Positions 5,961 to 13,708 are shown, counted from the stretch's first letter. The stretch: 21,221 nucleotides of DNA from Syntrophaceae bacterium UBA3084 (GCA_002367335.1 DFBI01000210.1:1-21221), one strand, 5' to 3'. Program-made: numbers and translations. Notes: generated by a model not told the origin, from the letters alone.

Positions 5961-6815
5961 ATGAGAGCATTTTTGACGTTTTTATTGTTATTCATCTGTT
6001 TTTCACCGCTGGGTGCGTTTGCTGAATGCGTGAAAGGCGATTGTGTAAATGGACACGGAACTATGACTTATCCTGACGGCAGTAAATATGAAGGAGAGTT
6101 TAGGAATAATAAGATTGCCGGACAGGGAATTATTACTTATCCTGACGGCAGGAAATACGCGGGCCAGTTTGAGGCCAATGTAATTACCGGGCAGGGAATT
6201 TTAACCTATTCCGATGGCGGTAAGTATGCGGGCCATTGGAAGGATGGTCAGCGTAGTGGGCGGGGAACCATGAAATACCCTGATAATAATGAATATGTGG
6301 GTCAGTGGAGTAATGATCAGCGTAACGGGCAGGGGGCGATAACCTTGTCCAACGGTAGTAAATATACGGGTCAATGGGAAAACGATAAGATTAGTGGGCA
6401 AGGTACTATGATTTTTTTTGATGGCAGAAAATATGTCGGTGAGTGGGAAGATGATAAGATAAATGGACAGGGGACTATGACCTACTCGGATGGCATCAAA
6501 TATACGGGTCAGTGGGAAGACGGTCAATGTAGTGGACAAGGGACTCTTTTTTATCCTGACGGAAGAAAATATATGGGTCAATTTGAGAATGGTTTGTATA
6601 ATGGGACGGGCACTTTAACCTATCCCGACGGAACAAAATATATTGGGATGTTTAAAGATGGCAAGTGTAACGGAAATGGAACGGCTGCATATCCTGACGG
6701 CAGTAAATATACAGGTCAGTGGGAAGATGGTCGGTTTAATGGACGGGGCACTATGATCTATCCCGACGGTCGCAAATATGTAGGCCAATTTAAGGATGGC
6801 AAACGTGTTAGGTGA
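5961..6815 (+). CDS. Secreted MORN-repeat protein
   Basis: A 284-residue protein with a signal peptide (cleavage predicted after AFA at 19-21, mature protein starting E22) followed by eleven tandem 23-residue MORN repeats to the C-terminus, such as NGQGTMTYSDGIKYTGQWEDGQC. MORN repeats form extended beta-hairpin ribbons and often mediate lipid or protein contact; in bacteria the role of such all-MORN exported proteins is largely unknown. No catalytic domain is attached. GGGAG lies about 9 nt before the ATG. The 69-bp DNA repeats have diverged, so recent slippage is not obvious. The stop TGA lies 4 bp before the first clear unit of heptad array 3 and in phase with it, so the last residues RVR may be repeat-derived. 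Confidence 0.9.
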   Translation: MRAFLTFLLLFICFSPLGAFAECVKGDCVNGHGTMTYPDGSKYEGEFRNNKIAGQGIITYPDGRKYAGQFEANVITGQGILTYSDGGKYAGHWKDGQRSGRGTMKYPDNNEYVGQWSNDQRNGQGAITLSNGSKYTGQWENDKISGQGTMIFFDGRKYVGEWEDDKINGQGTMTYSDGIKYTGQWEDGQCSGQGTLFYPDGRKYMGQFENGLYNGTGTLTYPDGTKYIGMFKDGKCNGNGTAAYPDGSKYTGQWEDGRFNGRGTMIYPDGRKYVGQFKDGKRVR

Positions 6816-6819
6816 AAAG

Positions 6820-6950
6820 ACAAAGGATCAAGGTACAAGGAACAAGGTACAAGGTACAAGGTTTAAGGTACAAGGTACAAGGTTCAAGGTACAAGGTTCA
6901 AGGAAAAACCTTTCGCCTTTAATCCTTATTGCTCGTTGCTCGGTCCTTGC
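6820..6950. repeat. Heptad array 3 (12 AAGG units plus CC units) at convergent gene ends
   Basis: Twelve phased 7-mers ending in AGG, mostly TACAAGG and TTCAAGG (6820-6903), then AAAAACC and TTTCGCC (6904-6917), one 8-mer (6918-6925), and units of a TTGCTCG type (6926-6946). The turn is GG-AAAAA-CC as in array 1. Upstream, TGTTAGG (6806-6812) and TGAAAAG (6813-6819) fit the phase and contain the MORN stop codon. The minus-strand DUF89 gene ends inside the array at 6926. Confidence 0.85.
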
Positions 6951-7801
6951 CGTATTGCCAGGATATCCCCCGTTTCGACACCGATATCTCTTGCTATTAC
7001 GGGGCATTTTGCCATAAGGAGAAAATAGAGATTTATGCCACTGACGTCACTGAGGGCCTCATAGTTTCCCTGACCCTTTGATATCACCACATCGTATGTC
7101 GCGAGCTTTTCGAGAAAAGCCGGGGCTATTCTGTCGTCATAATCCCGTCCGAAATCGATAACATCTATTATTATGTTTTCAACACCACTCAGACCGGCCT
7201 GTTTTGCAGTATCAAGAGTTGCATCGTTTATAATTGGTCTGGCCTTGACGAATACATGCCACTTTTTTTTGCCATACGTTTTGTCAATTGTTTCCATGAG
7301 AAGCCTGTCAAATACAATTTCACCCGCATTGTCTGTCAGATATGCTATTGTGTCCATGTTTTTTATGTCATGCCTTAATTCCATTGAATGATCGATCTTT
7401 AATTTCTCATGCTTCAATCTTTGTAGCGTATCATGAATATTGAATTCTGACTTTGCACCATAGTCCATGATATTTCCCGCAATGGCAAACCGTATGGCCT
7501 TATCCACAGGATCATTGTTATTTCCAATCTCTTTTTGTAGATACTCATACATATCAAGCACAATAGCGTTACTCTTTATTTTTTTATCTCGGTAAGGGTC
7601 CTTTATGCCGAGAACATCCATGACGGTGAAATGGACCGTTATCCCTATTTCTGATGGTGTAGCGTGCCAATTGCTTTCGGCAATAGCTTCAAGAGAAGCC
7701 CTCAACACATCTTCATGTTTCTGTTCATTGTTTGTGGCAAACCTTGCTGCCTGCAATGCCTGTCTGAGGAAGCATGGTATACAATCAAGATGTACCTTCA
7801 T
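6926..7801 (-). CDS. DUF89/ARMT1-like protein (COG1578)
   Basis: A 291-residue member of the DUF89 family, metal-dependent phosphatases or carbohydrate/phosphometabolite repair enzymes related to human ARMT1; the substrate here is unknown. Family signatures are the N-terminal LDCIPCFLRQAL (C7xxC10), IAGNIMDYG, YLTDNAGEIVFDRLL, VKARPIINDAT and ISKGQGNYEALSD; the Asp/Asn pairs in these blocks bind the metal. The ATG at 7801 is chosen because the family begins MKxxLDCIPC; an in-frame ATG at 7819 would add six residues. The body ends with CPVIARDIGVETGDIL, near the normal family end, and the last residues QGPSNEQ plus the TAA lie in heptad array 3. It converges with the MORN gene. Confidence 0.88.
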   Translation of the reverse strand: MKVHLDCIPCFLRQALQAARFATNNEQKHEDVLRASLEAIAESNWHATPSEIGITVHFTVMDVLGIKDPYRDKKIKSNAIVLDMYEYLQKEIGNNNDPVDKAIRFAIAGNIMDYGAKSEFNIHDTLQRLKHEKLKIDHSMELRHDIKNMDTIAYLTDNAGEIVFDRLLMETIDKTYGKKKWHVFVKARPIINDATLDTAKQAGLSGVENIIIDVIDFGRDYDDRIAPAFLEKLATYDVVISKGQGNYEALSDVSGINLYFLLMAKCPVIARDIGVETGDILAIRQGPSNEQ

Positions 7802-8218
7802 GTTGTGTATAACCCCCATTTTTTATCACTTGATAACACAGAACGATGGTTAATGAAAACAGCTAATTCAAATTTGGTAAATTCGTAAAGAGCCCATACA
7901 GTGTCGTTCTGATGAGCAGAGCGACGAATAATCTCAATGATATCAGATTCTTCGCTATCTCCAGAATGACAAAGGAGTGACTTGCCGACTTTTTGCGAAG
8001 CCGTCAAATTTACACCTTGAAATATTGCAGACCTTATAGTATCGTACGCACACAAATATTTTGAGCTGGGGTTATCAGGCGCAAGCGAAGCATTTATCAA
8101 TTCTTATTTTAGAGCATTGCCAGGCAGGTTTTTGTAGTGCTCTCAATTCTTTATAACCAATCATTTCCAGATACGGAATTTCCATGGTTGCCTGTTCTGA
8201 TCCTGAAAGGAAACAGAA
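7802..8218. other. Gene-free region upstream of gcvT
   Basis: About 400 bases between the divergent DUF89 and gcvT genes. They hold a REP-like palindrome at 7902-7971 and a hairpin AGAGCATT (8111-8118)/AGTGCTCT (8136-8143) in the likely gcvT leader. An open minus-strand frame of about 100 codons (7798-8100) runs through the palindrome, has no family features and is judged non-coding. I looked for the conserved cores of a glycine riboswitch and found none. No convincing promoter pair was found. Confidence 0.6.
7902..7971. repeat. REP-like palindrome (TGTCATTCTG type)
   Basis: The left arm starts TGTCGTTCTGATGAGCAGAG and the right arm ends TTCGCTATCTCCAGAATGAC (plus A), an imperfect inverted repeat around TCTCAATGATATCAGA. 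It resembles the dispersed palindromes of TGTCATTCTGAGCGAAGCGA type seen in many bacterial genomes. The attribution to a family is from memory and needs a genome search. Confidence 0.55.
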
Positions 8219-9313
8219 ATGAGAAAAACTTCCCTGTATAATCATCATGTGAAATTGGGTGCCAGAATTATCAATTTCGGCGGTTGGGCTATGCCTGTTC
8301 AGTATACAAGTGTCATGGAGGAACATCATGCAACGAGAAATGCTGCCGGGCTTTTTGACATTTGTCACATGGGGGAAATAGATGTAAAGGGTCCTTTGGC
8401 CTTTGATTTGCTGCAATGGGTGATGTCGAGAAATCTTGAAGGGCAGGGAATCGGTCAGATGAGGCTCAGCGTGATGACAAATGAAAAGGGCGGGATTATT
8501 GATGATCTGACGGTTTACATGCTTGCCGTGGACCATTATCGTCTTATAACAAATGCCGGCACAAAGGATAAAGACCTGGACTGGATACTGAAAGCGAAAG
8601 AAAAAAAAGGACTTACCGGTGTTGAAATTATCGATATTACAGATAAGACGGGTAAGCTTGATATACAGGGTCCCCGGGCTGAGATTATTCTTCAAAAGCT
8701 GGTTTCCCATGATCTGACCCCCTTGAAGTTTTATAATTCCATGGAATCACAAATACTGGATATCCCGGCATTGATATCACGCAGCGGCTATACAGGTGAA
8801 GATGGCTTTGAAATTTATGTAGAGGCACAAAGAACAGGGGAGGTATGGGACAGGCTTTTAGAGACAGGCGCTGAATATGGCTTAAAACCTGTTGGATTAG
8901 GTGCGAGGGATACTTTACGTCTGGAATGCGGGATGATGCTGTATGGGAGTGATATGGATGAATCCACAACACCATTTGAGGTTGTCTATGGCTGGGTGAC
9001 GAATCTGGAAAAGGACTTTGTCGGCAGGGATATTTTGAGAAAGCAAAAGAAAAAAGGAGTGGAAAGAAAACTGGTCGGTTTCGAGATGGAAGAGAGGGGC
9101 ATTGCGAGACACGGATACAAAGTATTCAAGAATGACCGGGAAATAGGAGCGGTAACATCGGGTACCTTTGCCCCAACGGTAAACAAGGCAATCGGGATGG
9201 CTTTTGTTCCAGTATCCTGTAAGGAACCGGGTACTGAAATCAGTATCCAAATTCGTAATAAGCAGGCAAAGGCAAAGATTGTAAAACTGCCTTTTTATAA
9301 AAGGAAAAAATAA
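8219..9313 (+). CDS. gcvT: Glycine cleavage system T protein (aminomethyltransferase)
   Basis: GcvT transfers the C1 unit from the aminomethyl-lipoyl arm of GcvH to tetrahydrofolate, releasing ammonia and 5,10-methylene-THF. The 364-residue product begins MRKTSLYNHHVKLGAR with GGWAMPVQYTSV, and has GLFDICHMGEIDV (45-56), NEKGGIIDDLTVY with the catalytic D96, SRSGYTGEDGFEIY, and GLGARDTLRLECGMMLYG; length and blocks match the family (about 365). AAAGGA lies 8 nt before the ATG. It is the first gene of gcvT-gcvH-gcvPA-gcvPB-lipA-lpdA-pyrF; gcvH follows after 12 bp. A 5' hairpin lies at 8111-8143, but no glycine riboswitch was found. Confidence 0.96.
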   Translation: MRKTSLYNHHVKLGARIINFGGWAMPVQYTSVMEEHHATRNAAGLFDICHMGEIDVKGPLAFDLLQWVMSRNLEGQGIGQMRLSVMTNEKGGIIDDLTVYMLAVDHYRLITNAGTKDKDLDWILKAKEKKGLTGVEIIDITDKTGKLDIQGPRAEIILQKLVSHDLTPLKFYNSMESQILDIPALISRSGYTGEDGFEIYVEAQRTGEVWDRLLETGAEYGLKPVGLGARDTLRLECGMMLYGSDMDESTTPFEVVYGWVTNLEKDFVGRDILRKQKKKGVERKLVGFEMEERGIARHGYKVFKNDREIGAVTSGTFAPTVNKAIGMAFVPVSCKEPGTEISIQIRNKQAKAKIVKLPFYKRKK

Positions 9314-9325
9314 AGGGAGAATATA

Positions 9326-9724
9326 ATGGCCAAACCGAATCCGGATGATAGAAGGTATTCAAAAGAACACGAATGGGCGAAAGATAATGGAGATGGAACA
9401 ATTACCATGGGCATTACCGATCATGCTCAGGAATTACTGACGGATATTGTCTTCGTCGAGCTTCCGGAAACGGGAAAAAAGGTAGAACAAGCTGAGCCCG
9501 TGGCAGTTGTAGAATCTGTAAAATCGGTTTCAGATGTTTACTCTCCCGTTAGCGGTGAAGTAGTCGAAGTGAACGATGCCCTGGAGGATCAGCCGGAGCT
9601 CATAAATCAGGACGCATTTGGTAAGGGCTGGATAGCAAAAATTAAAATGGATGATCCATCCGAACTGAATAACCTCATGGACGCGTCCGCTTATACCGTC
9701 TTAATTGACGAAGAAGAACATTGA
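9326..9724 (+). CDS. gcvH: Glycine cleavage system H protein (lipoyl carrier)
   Basis: GcvH carries the aminomethyl intermediate on a lipoylated lysine between the P, T and L proteins. The 132-residue protein has RRYSKEHEWAK, GITDHAQELLTDIVFVELPE and the lipoylation motif VVESVKSVSDVYSPVSGEV with the modified lysine at K66, then NQDAFGKGWIAKIK. Length is normal (about 125-135). AGGGAGA precedes the ATG. It lies 12 bp after gcvT; a 175-bp spacer with a small GCGGC hairpin (9725-9739) and heptad array 4 separates it from gcvPA. LipA, encoded downstream, would supply the lipoyl sulfurs; the octanoyl transferase is not in the window. Confidence 0.97.
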   Translation: MAKPNPDDRRYSKEHEWAKDNGDGTITMGITDHAQELLTDIVFVELPETGKKVEQAEPVAVVESVKSVSDVYSPVSGEVVEVNDALEDQPELINQDAFGKGWIAKIKMDDPSELNNLMDASAYTVLIDEEEH

Positions 9725-9739
9725 TGCGGCGAAGCCGCA
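9725..9739. other. Short perfect hairpin after gcvH
   Basis: TGCGGC and GCCGCA pair perfectly around a GAA loop immediately after the gcvH stop codon. No T-tract follows, so it is not a normal terminator; it could protect the 3' end of a gcvTH message or be part of the neighbouring repeat element. Confidence 0.5.
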
Positions 9740-9742
9740 AGG

Positions 9743-9876
9743 ACTGAGCAATGAGCTATGAGGGTTGAGCAATGAGCAATGAGGACTGAGGGCCAAAGGC
9801 TAAAGGCTTTCCCTTGAACCTTGAACCTTGAACCTTGATCCTTTGTCCTTTGTCCTTTGTCCTTAACCCTTGTTCC
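9743..9876. repeat. Heptad array 4 (TGAG units, AAAGG units, CC units) inside the gcv cluster
   Basis: Seven 7-mers with TGAG (ACTGAGC, AATGAGC, TATGAGG and similar, 9743-9791), one 8-mer and CTAAAGG (9792-9806), then ten 7-mers ending in CC (CTTTCCC, three TTGAACC, TTGATCC, three TTTGTCC, TTAACCC, TTGTTCC; 9807-9876). The turn is GG-CTTTC-CC. The array lies between gcvH and gcvPA, 10 nt before the gcvPA ribosome-binding site. Confidence 0.87.
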
Positions 9877-9899
9877 TTTGTTGAAGAAAGGATTTCCGT

Positions 9900-11231
9900 A
9901 TGGATTACATACCTCATGCCCCGGATGATCTGAAGGAGATGATGCAGATTACGGGTATTGAATCTCTCGATGAACTGTTTGTCGATATCCCGGAGAGATA
10001 CCGGCTGAAAGAATTACTTGATTTGCCGTCTTCTCTGTCGGAACAGGAAATTTCAGGGCTGATGAATGAGATCAGCGCAAAAAATTCCATTCCTGATGTT
10101 ACACTCACCGGAGCGGGTGCTTATCATCATTATATTCCCTCCGTCGTGGGACATATTATTTCCCGTTCCGAGTTTTACACGGCCTATACACCCTACCAGG
10201 CAGAGATCAGCCAGGGCATTCTGCAGGCTATCTATGAATATCAGACAATGATCGCAAAGCTGACGGGCATGCAGGTTGCCAATGCCTCCATGTATGACGG
10301 CGCTTCGGCTATGGCGGAAGCTGCCGTACTGGCTGCCAGGACTCTTAACCGCAATAAGATCATTATGGTTCGGTCTGTTCACCCGGAGTACCGGCAAGTG
10401 GTCAGTACCTACTGCTGGGCCGGTGGATATGAAGTAGTAGAAATTCCCTACTCCGGCTCCGGCCGGATTGATAAAGATGCCTTGCAGGAAGCAGTGGATG
10501 AGAATACCGCTGCCGTTCTGGTTCAGAGTCCCAACTTCTTCGGAGTCATTGAGGATATTTCGGTGATCGAGTCTGTGGTGCATGCAAAAGGTTCTTTACT
10601 CGTCTCAGGATTTACTGACGCAACCTCTCTCGGTATTTTAAAACCCGCCGGTGAATCAGGTGCGGATATCGTTGTCGGAGAAGGACAGAGTTTCGGCAAT
10701 CCCCTCAATTACGGGGGGCCTTATCTGGGAGTTTTTGCAAGCACTGACAAATTTCTAAGGAAGATTCCCGGCAGGCTCGCCGGCGCAACTGTCGATAAAG
10801 AGGGCAAAAGGAGTTTCGTGCTTACACTGCAGACACGGGAACAGCACATCCGGCGGGAACGGGCAAGCTCCAACATATGTACTAATGAGGCTCTGTGCGC
10901 TCTTGCAGCCACTGTTTATCTGGTAAGTCTGGGGAAAAATCTCAAGAAACTTGCAGAACTTAATGTACAGAAGGCGCAATATTTAAAAAAGAGGCTCTCA
11001 AAGTTTAAGGGATGGGAAGCTGCATTCCCCGGGCCAGTTTACAACGAATTTGTTATTCGTTGTCCTGATTCGCGAGCTGTAAATCAAAGATTGCAGAGCC
11101 AGGGCATCATTGGTGGCTATAAGTTGGAGAAAGAATACCCCGAGCTTAAAAATACTTTGCTTTTATGTGCCACAGAAATGCTGAGTAAAAAAGATATTGA
11201 CAGAGTGATTTCGATTGCTGCTGAAAAATAA
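9900..11231 (+). CDS. gcvPA: Glycine dehydrogenase (decarboxylating) subunit 1
   Basis: The alpha-type subunit of the two-part P protein; with GcvPB it binds PLP, decarboxylates glycine and loads the aminomethyl group onto GcvH. The 443-residue product opens MDYIPHAPDDLKEMMQITGI and has GAGAYHHYIPSVV, FYTAYTPYQAEISQGILQAI, YDGASAMAEA, GEGQSFGNPLNYGGPYLG and REQHIRRERASSNICTNEAL, all characteristic. The PLP lysine is on the other subunit. AAAGGA stands about 7 nt before the ATG. The split form is usual in Firmicutes, archaea and many deltaproteobacteria, in contrast with the fused GcvP of E. coli. Confidence 0.96.
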   Translation: MDYIPHAPDDLKEMMQITGIESLDELFVDIPERYRLKELLDLPSSLSEQEISGLMNEISAKNSIPDVTLTGAGAYHHYIPSVVGHIISRSEFYTAYTPYQAEISQGILQAIYEYQTMIAKLTGMQVANASMYDGASAMAEAAVLAARTLNRNKIIMVRSVHPEYRQVVSTYCWAGGYEVVEIPYSGSGRIDKDALQEAVDENTAAVLVQSPNFFGVIEDISVIESVVHAKGSLLVSGFTDATSLGILKPAGESGADIVVGEGQSFGNPLNYGGPYLGVFASTDKFLRKIPGRLAGATVDKEGKRSFVLTLQTREQHIRRERASSNICTNEALCALAATVYLVSLGKNLKKLAELNVQKAQYLKKRLSKFKGWEAAFPGPVYNEFVIRCPDSRAVNQRLQSQGIIGGYKLEKEYPELKNTLLLCATEMLSKKDIDRVISIAAEK

Positions 11232-11255
11232 AAAATCTTGTTACTGTAGTTTTTT

Positions 11256-11308
11256 ATCACGAAGAACACGAAGATAAAGAAAAAAGGCTTTGTGCTCTTC
11301 GTGGTGAT
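11256..11308. repeat. 53-bp inverted repeat with ATCAC/CACGAAG ends
   Basis: The left end ATCACGAAGAACACGAAG and the right end CTTCGTGGTGAT are inverted copies around an A-rich centre, in the 160-bp gap between gcvPA and gcvPB. It is the shortest of three related elements in the window. On RNA it would form a hairpin; no T-tract follows, so it should not end transcription. Confidence 0.6.
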
Positions 11309-11391
11309 TAATAGTAGAATCGCTTAAGTCAATGACATTGATAAAAATATATCTTGTTTAGTTCCGGCTTGTTCGGTTCAGGAGAAAATAA

Positions 11392-12834
11392 ATGGAACTG
11401 ATTTTTGAAAAAAGTTGTCCGGGACGCAGGGCTTCAACCATTCCGAAGAGCGACGTGCCCGAGGTATCTGTTGAGGAGGTCATCGACAAACACCTTCTGC
11501 GGGGTGATGTTGATTTGCCGGAAGTAGGAGAAATAGATCTGGTTCGTCACTATACGGCTCTGTCCAGACGCAATTTCGGCGTTGACGTGGGTTTTTATCC
11601 CCTTGGTTCCTGCACAATGAAATACAACCCCAAGATCAACGAGGATGTAGCCCGGCTTGCCGGGTTTACATTTCTCCACCCTTATTCCCCCACTGAATTT
11701 TCTCAGGGTAATTTGCAGATCATTTATGAATTGCAGCGATATCTCAGTGAAATTTTCGGAATGGCCGAGTTTACAATGCAGCCGGCAGCCGGGGCACATG
11801 GCGAACTGGCGGGTATCATGCTGGTTAAAAAGTACTTTGATAAAAAGGGAGAAAAACGCAGCAAGATTCTGATACCTGACGCGGCCCACGGAACGAATCC
11901 CGCATCGGGTGCACACTGCGGGTATCAGGCCGTTACTGTGTCCAGCAACAGCGAAGGGGGCGTGGATATTGGTCATCTGCGCGAATTAATGACGGAAGAC
12001 GTGGCAGGTCTTATGCTGACGAATCCTAATACCCTGGGACTCTTTGAGCGAAACATAGAAGAGGTCGCGGAGATTATCCATGCTAAGGGAGGATTCCTTT
12101 ATTGTGATGGAGCTAATGCCAATGCCTTTATGGGCAAGACCCGACCGGGTGATCTCGGGTTTGACGTAATTCAATTGAATTTGCACAAAACGTTTTCTAC
12201 GCCTCACGGCTGCGGCGGTCCCGGAAGCGGTCCGGTAGGTGTTGTGAAGCGTCTGGTTCCATACCTGCCGATTCCCCGGATTATGAAAGTAGATAACCGG
12301 TATAAATGGAATTACGATTGTCCGGACAGTATCGGACGGGTTAAAGCCTTTTATGGTAATTTTAACGTAATGGTAAAGGCCTATGCCTATCTGCGGACAC
12401 TGGGGCCGGAAGGGCTGAAGAAAACAAGTGATATAGCGGTGCTGAATGCAAATTATATTAAAGAGAGGTTGAAGTCGTTTTATGATTTACCCTTTGACAG
12501 GATTTGCATGCATGAGTGTGTGTTTTCGGGAAGAAGGCAGGTTAAGGAAAGCGGGGTACATACGTCTGACATTGCCAAGAGGCTTCTTGACTATGGCTTC
12601 CACCCGCCAACCATATATTTTCCTCTGATTGTGCCGGAAGCCATTATGATCGAACCCGGCGAGACGGAAAACAAAGAAACACTGGACGCCTTTTGCGATG
12701 CCATGATCTCCATTGCAAAAGAGGCGAAAAAAACCCCGGATCTTGTCAAATCAGCGCCTTTTACGACACCGGTGAAGCGTCTTGATGAAGTGACGGCGGC
12801 GCGAAAACCTGATGTGTGCTGGTATCAAAAATGA
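11392..12834 (+). CDS. gcvPB: Glycine dehydrogenase (decarboxylating) subunit 2
   Basis: The beta-type, PLP-bearing subunit of the glycine decarboxylase. The 480-residue protein has FEKSCPGRRA at its start, GFYPLGSCTMKYNPKINED, LHPYSPTEFSQGNLQI, PAAGAHGELAG, DAAHGTNPASG, LTNPNTLGLFE and QLNLHKTFSTPHGCGGPGSG, in which K266 is the lysine expected to bind PLP. Length fits the family. AGGAGA lies 7 nt before the ATG. Its TGA overlaps the lipA ATG by the sequence ATGA, so the two genes are probably translationally coupled. With gcvPA it replaces the single large GcvP. Confidence 0.97.
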   Translation: MELIFEKSCPGRRASTIPKSDVPEVSVEEVIDKHLLRGDVDLPEVGEIDLVRHYTALSRRNFGVDVGFYPLGSCTMKYNPKINEDVARLAGFTFLHPYSPTEFSQGNLQIIYELQRYLSEIFGMAEFTMQPAAGAHGELAGIMLVKKYFDKKGEKRSKILIPDAAHGTNPASGAHCGYQAVTVSSNSEGGVDIGHLRELMTEDVAGLMLTNPNTLGLFERNIEEVAEIIHAKGGFLYCDGANANAFMGKTRPGDLGFDVIQLNLHKTFSTPHGCGGPGSGPVGVVKRLVPYLPIPRIMKVDNRYKWNYDCPDSIGRVKAFYGNFNVMVKAYAYLRTLGPEGLKKTSDIAVLNANYIKERLKSFYDLPFDRICMHECVFSGRRQVKESGVHTSDIAKRLLDYGFHPPTIYFPLIVPEAIMIEPGETENKETLDAFCDAMISIAKEAKKTPDLVKSAPFTTPVKRLDEVTAARKPDVCWYQK

Positions 12835-13688
12835 CTGAAACACAGATCTTGCGAAAACCTGATTGGCTGAAAGTCAAATTGCCCAATACGGCAAAGTTCA
12901 AACGTGTAAAACAGGTTTTGGCAGCTTATAATCTCCGTTCCGTATGTCAGGAAGCACGTTGCCCCAATATGACTGAATGTTTTCATTCAGGGACGGCGAC
13001 ATTTCTAATTCTGGGTGATATATGTACCCGGAACTGCCGGTATTGTAACATTCAGACCGGAATACCCAGGGGGCTCGATGGAGAAGAGCCGGAACGCCTG
13101 GTCGAGGCCGTAAGGGAACTGGGTCTTCAATATATTGTCATTACATCCGTCACGCGAGATGATCTTCCCGATGGAGGGGCGGGAATCTTTGCCCGGTGTG
13201 TCAACCTCCTGCACTGTGAGAATCCTGACTGCAAAGTCGAAGTCCTCATTCCCGATTTCCAAGGTAATCGGGATGCCCTTGAGCTAATTATAGAAGCACA
13301 ACCGGATGTCATCAATCACAATATGGAGGTAGTAAGGCCTCTTTTTAAGAAGATTCGTCCACAGGGTGATTATGATATTTCTCTGGAAGTGCTCCGTCGC
13401 ATACACGATTATGAAGGAAAGGTTATAAGCAAGTCAGGATTCATGATAGGGCTCGGAGAAAAGTGGGAAGATATTCTGGAGTTGATCAACGATCTGGCGG
13501 ATGTCCATTGTGAACGCCTGACCATAGGGCAATATTTACAGCCGACACATAATCACTGGGCTGTTCATAAATATTATCATCCTGATGAATTTGCCGAACT
13601 GAAACATGTTGCCTGTCAGGTGGGATTTACGTCCGTTGAATCGGGCCCACTGGTTCGTAGCTCATATCATGCCGCTGTTATGGAATAA
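12831..13688 (+). CDS. lipA: Lipoyl synthase
   Basis: LipA is a radical-SAM enzyme that inserts two sulfurs into octanoyl-lysine of GcvH and the 2-oxoacid dehydrogenases. The 285-residue protein has the auxiliary-cluster cysteines C39, C44 and C50 (CQEARCPNMTEC), the radical-SAM triad C65, C69 and C72 (CTRNCRYC), and the C-terminal RSSYHAA block whose serine ligates the auxiliary cluster. The ATG at 12831 is preferred because of its ATGA overlap with gcvPB; an in-frame GTG at 12816 would add five residues. Its place in the gcv cluster suggests dedicated lipoylation of GcvH. No lipB or lplA gene is present in the window. Confidence 0.96.
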   Translation: MTETQILRKPDWLKVKLPNTAKFKRVKQVLAAYNLRSVCQEARCPNMTECFHSGTATFLILGDICTRNCRYCNIQTGIPRGLDGEEPERLVEAVRELGLQYIVITSVTRDDLPDGGAGIFARCVNLLHCENPDCKVEVLIPDFQGNRDALELIIEAQPDVINHNMEVVRPLFKKIRPQGDYDISLEVLRRIHDYEGKVISKSGFMIGLGEKWEDILELINDLADVHCERLTIGQYLQPTHNHWAVHKYYHPDEFAELKHVACQVGFTSVESGPLVRSSYHAAVME

Positions 13689-13708
13689 GGAAGGGAAACA
13701 CAACTTGT

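Noticed and set aside
6201..6581. A 126-codon minus-strand frame opposite the MORN gene.
   Set aside because: It is the antisense shadow of the regular 69-bp MORN repeats, which keep the opposite frame open.
7798..8100. A 100-codon minus-strand frame upstream of gcvT.
   Set aside because: It runs through the REP-like palindrome, has no hydrophobic or family pattern and no ribosome-binding site that stands out.
4618..9876. The periodic arrays as a CRISPR.
   Set aside because: The unit is 7 bp with no 25-40-bp repeat/spacer alternation, the arrays are inverted in the middle, and no cas gene is present.
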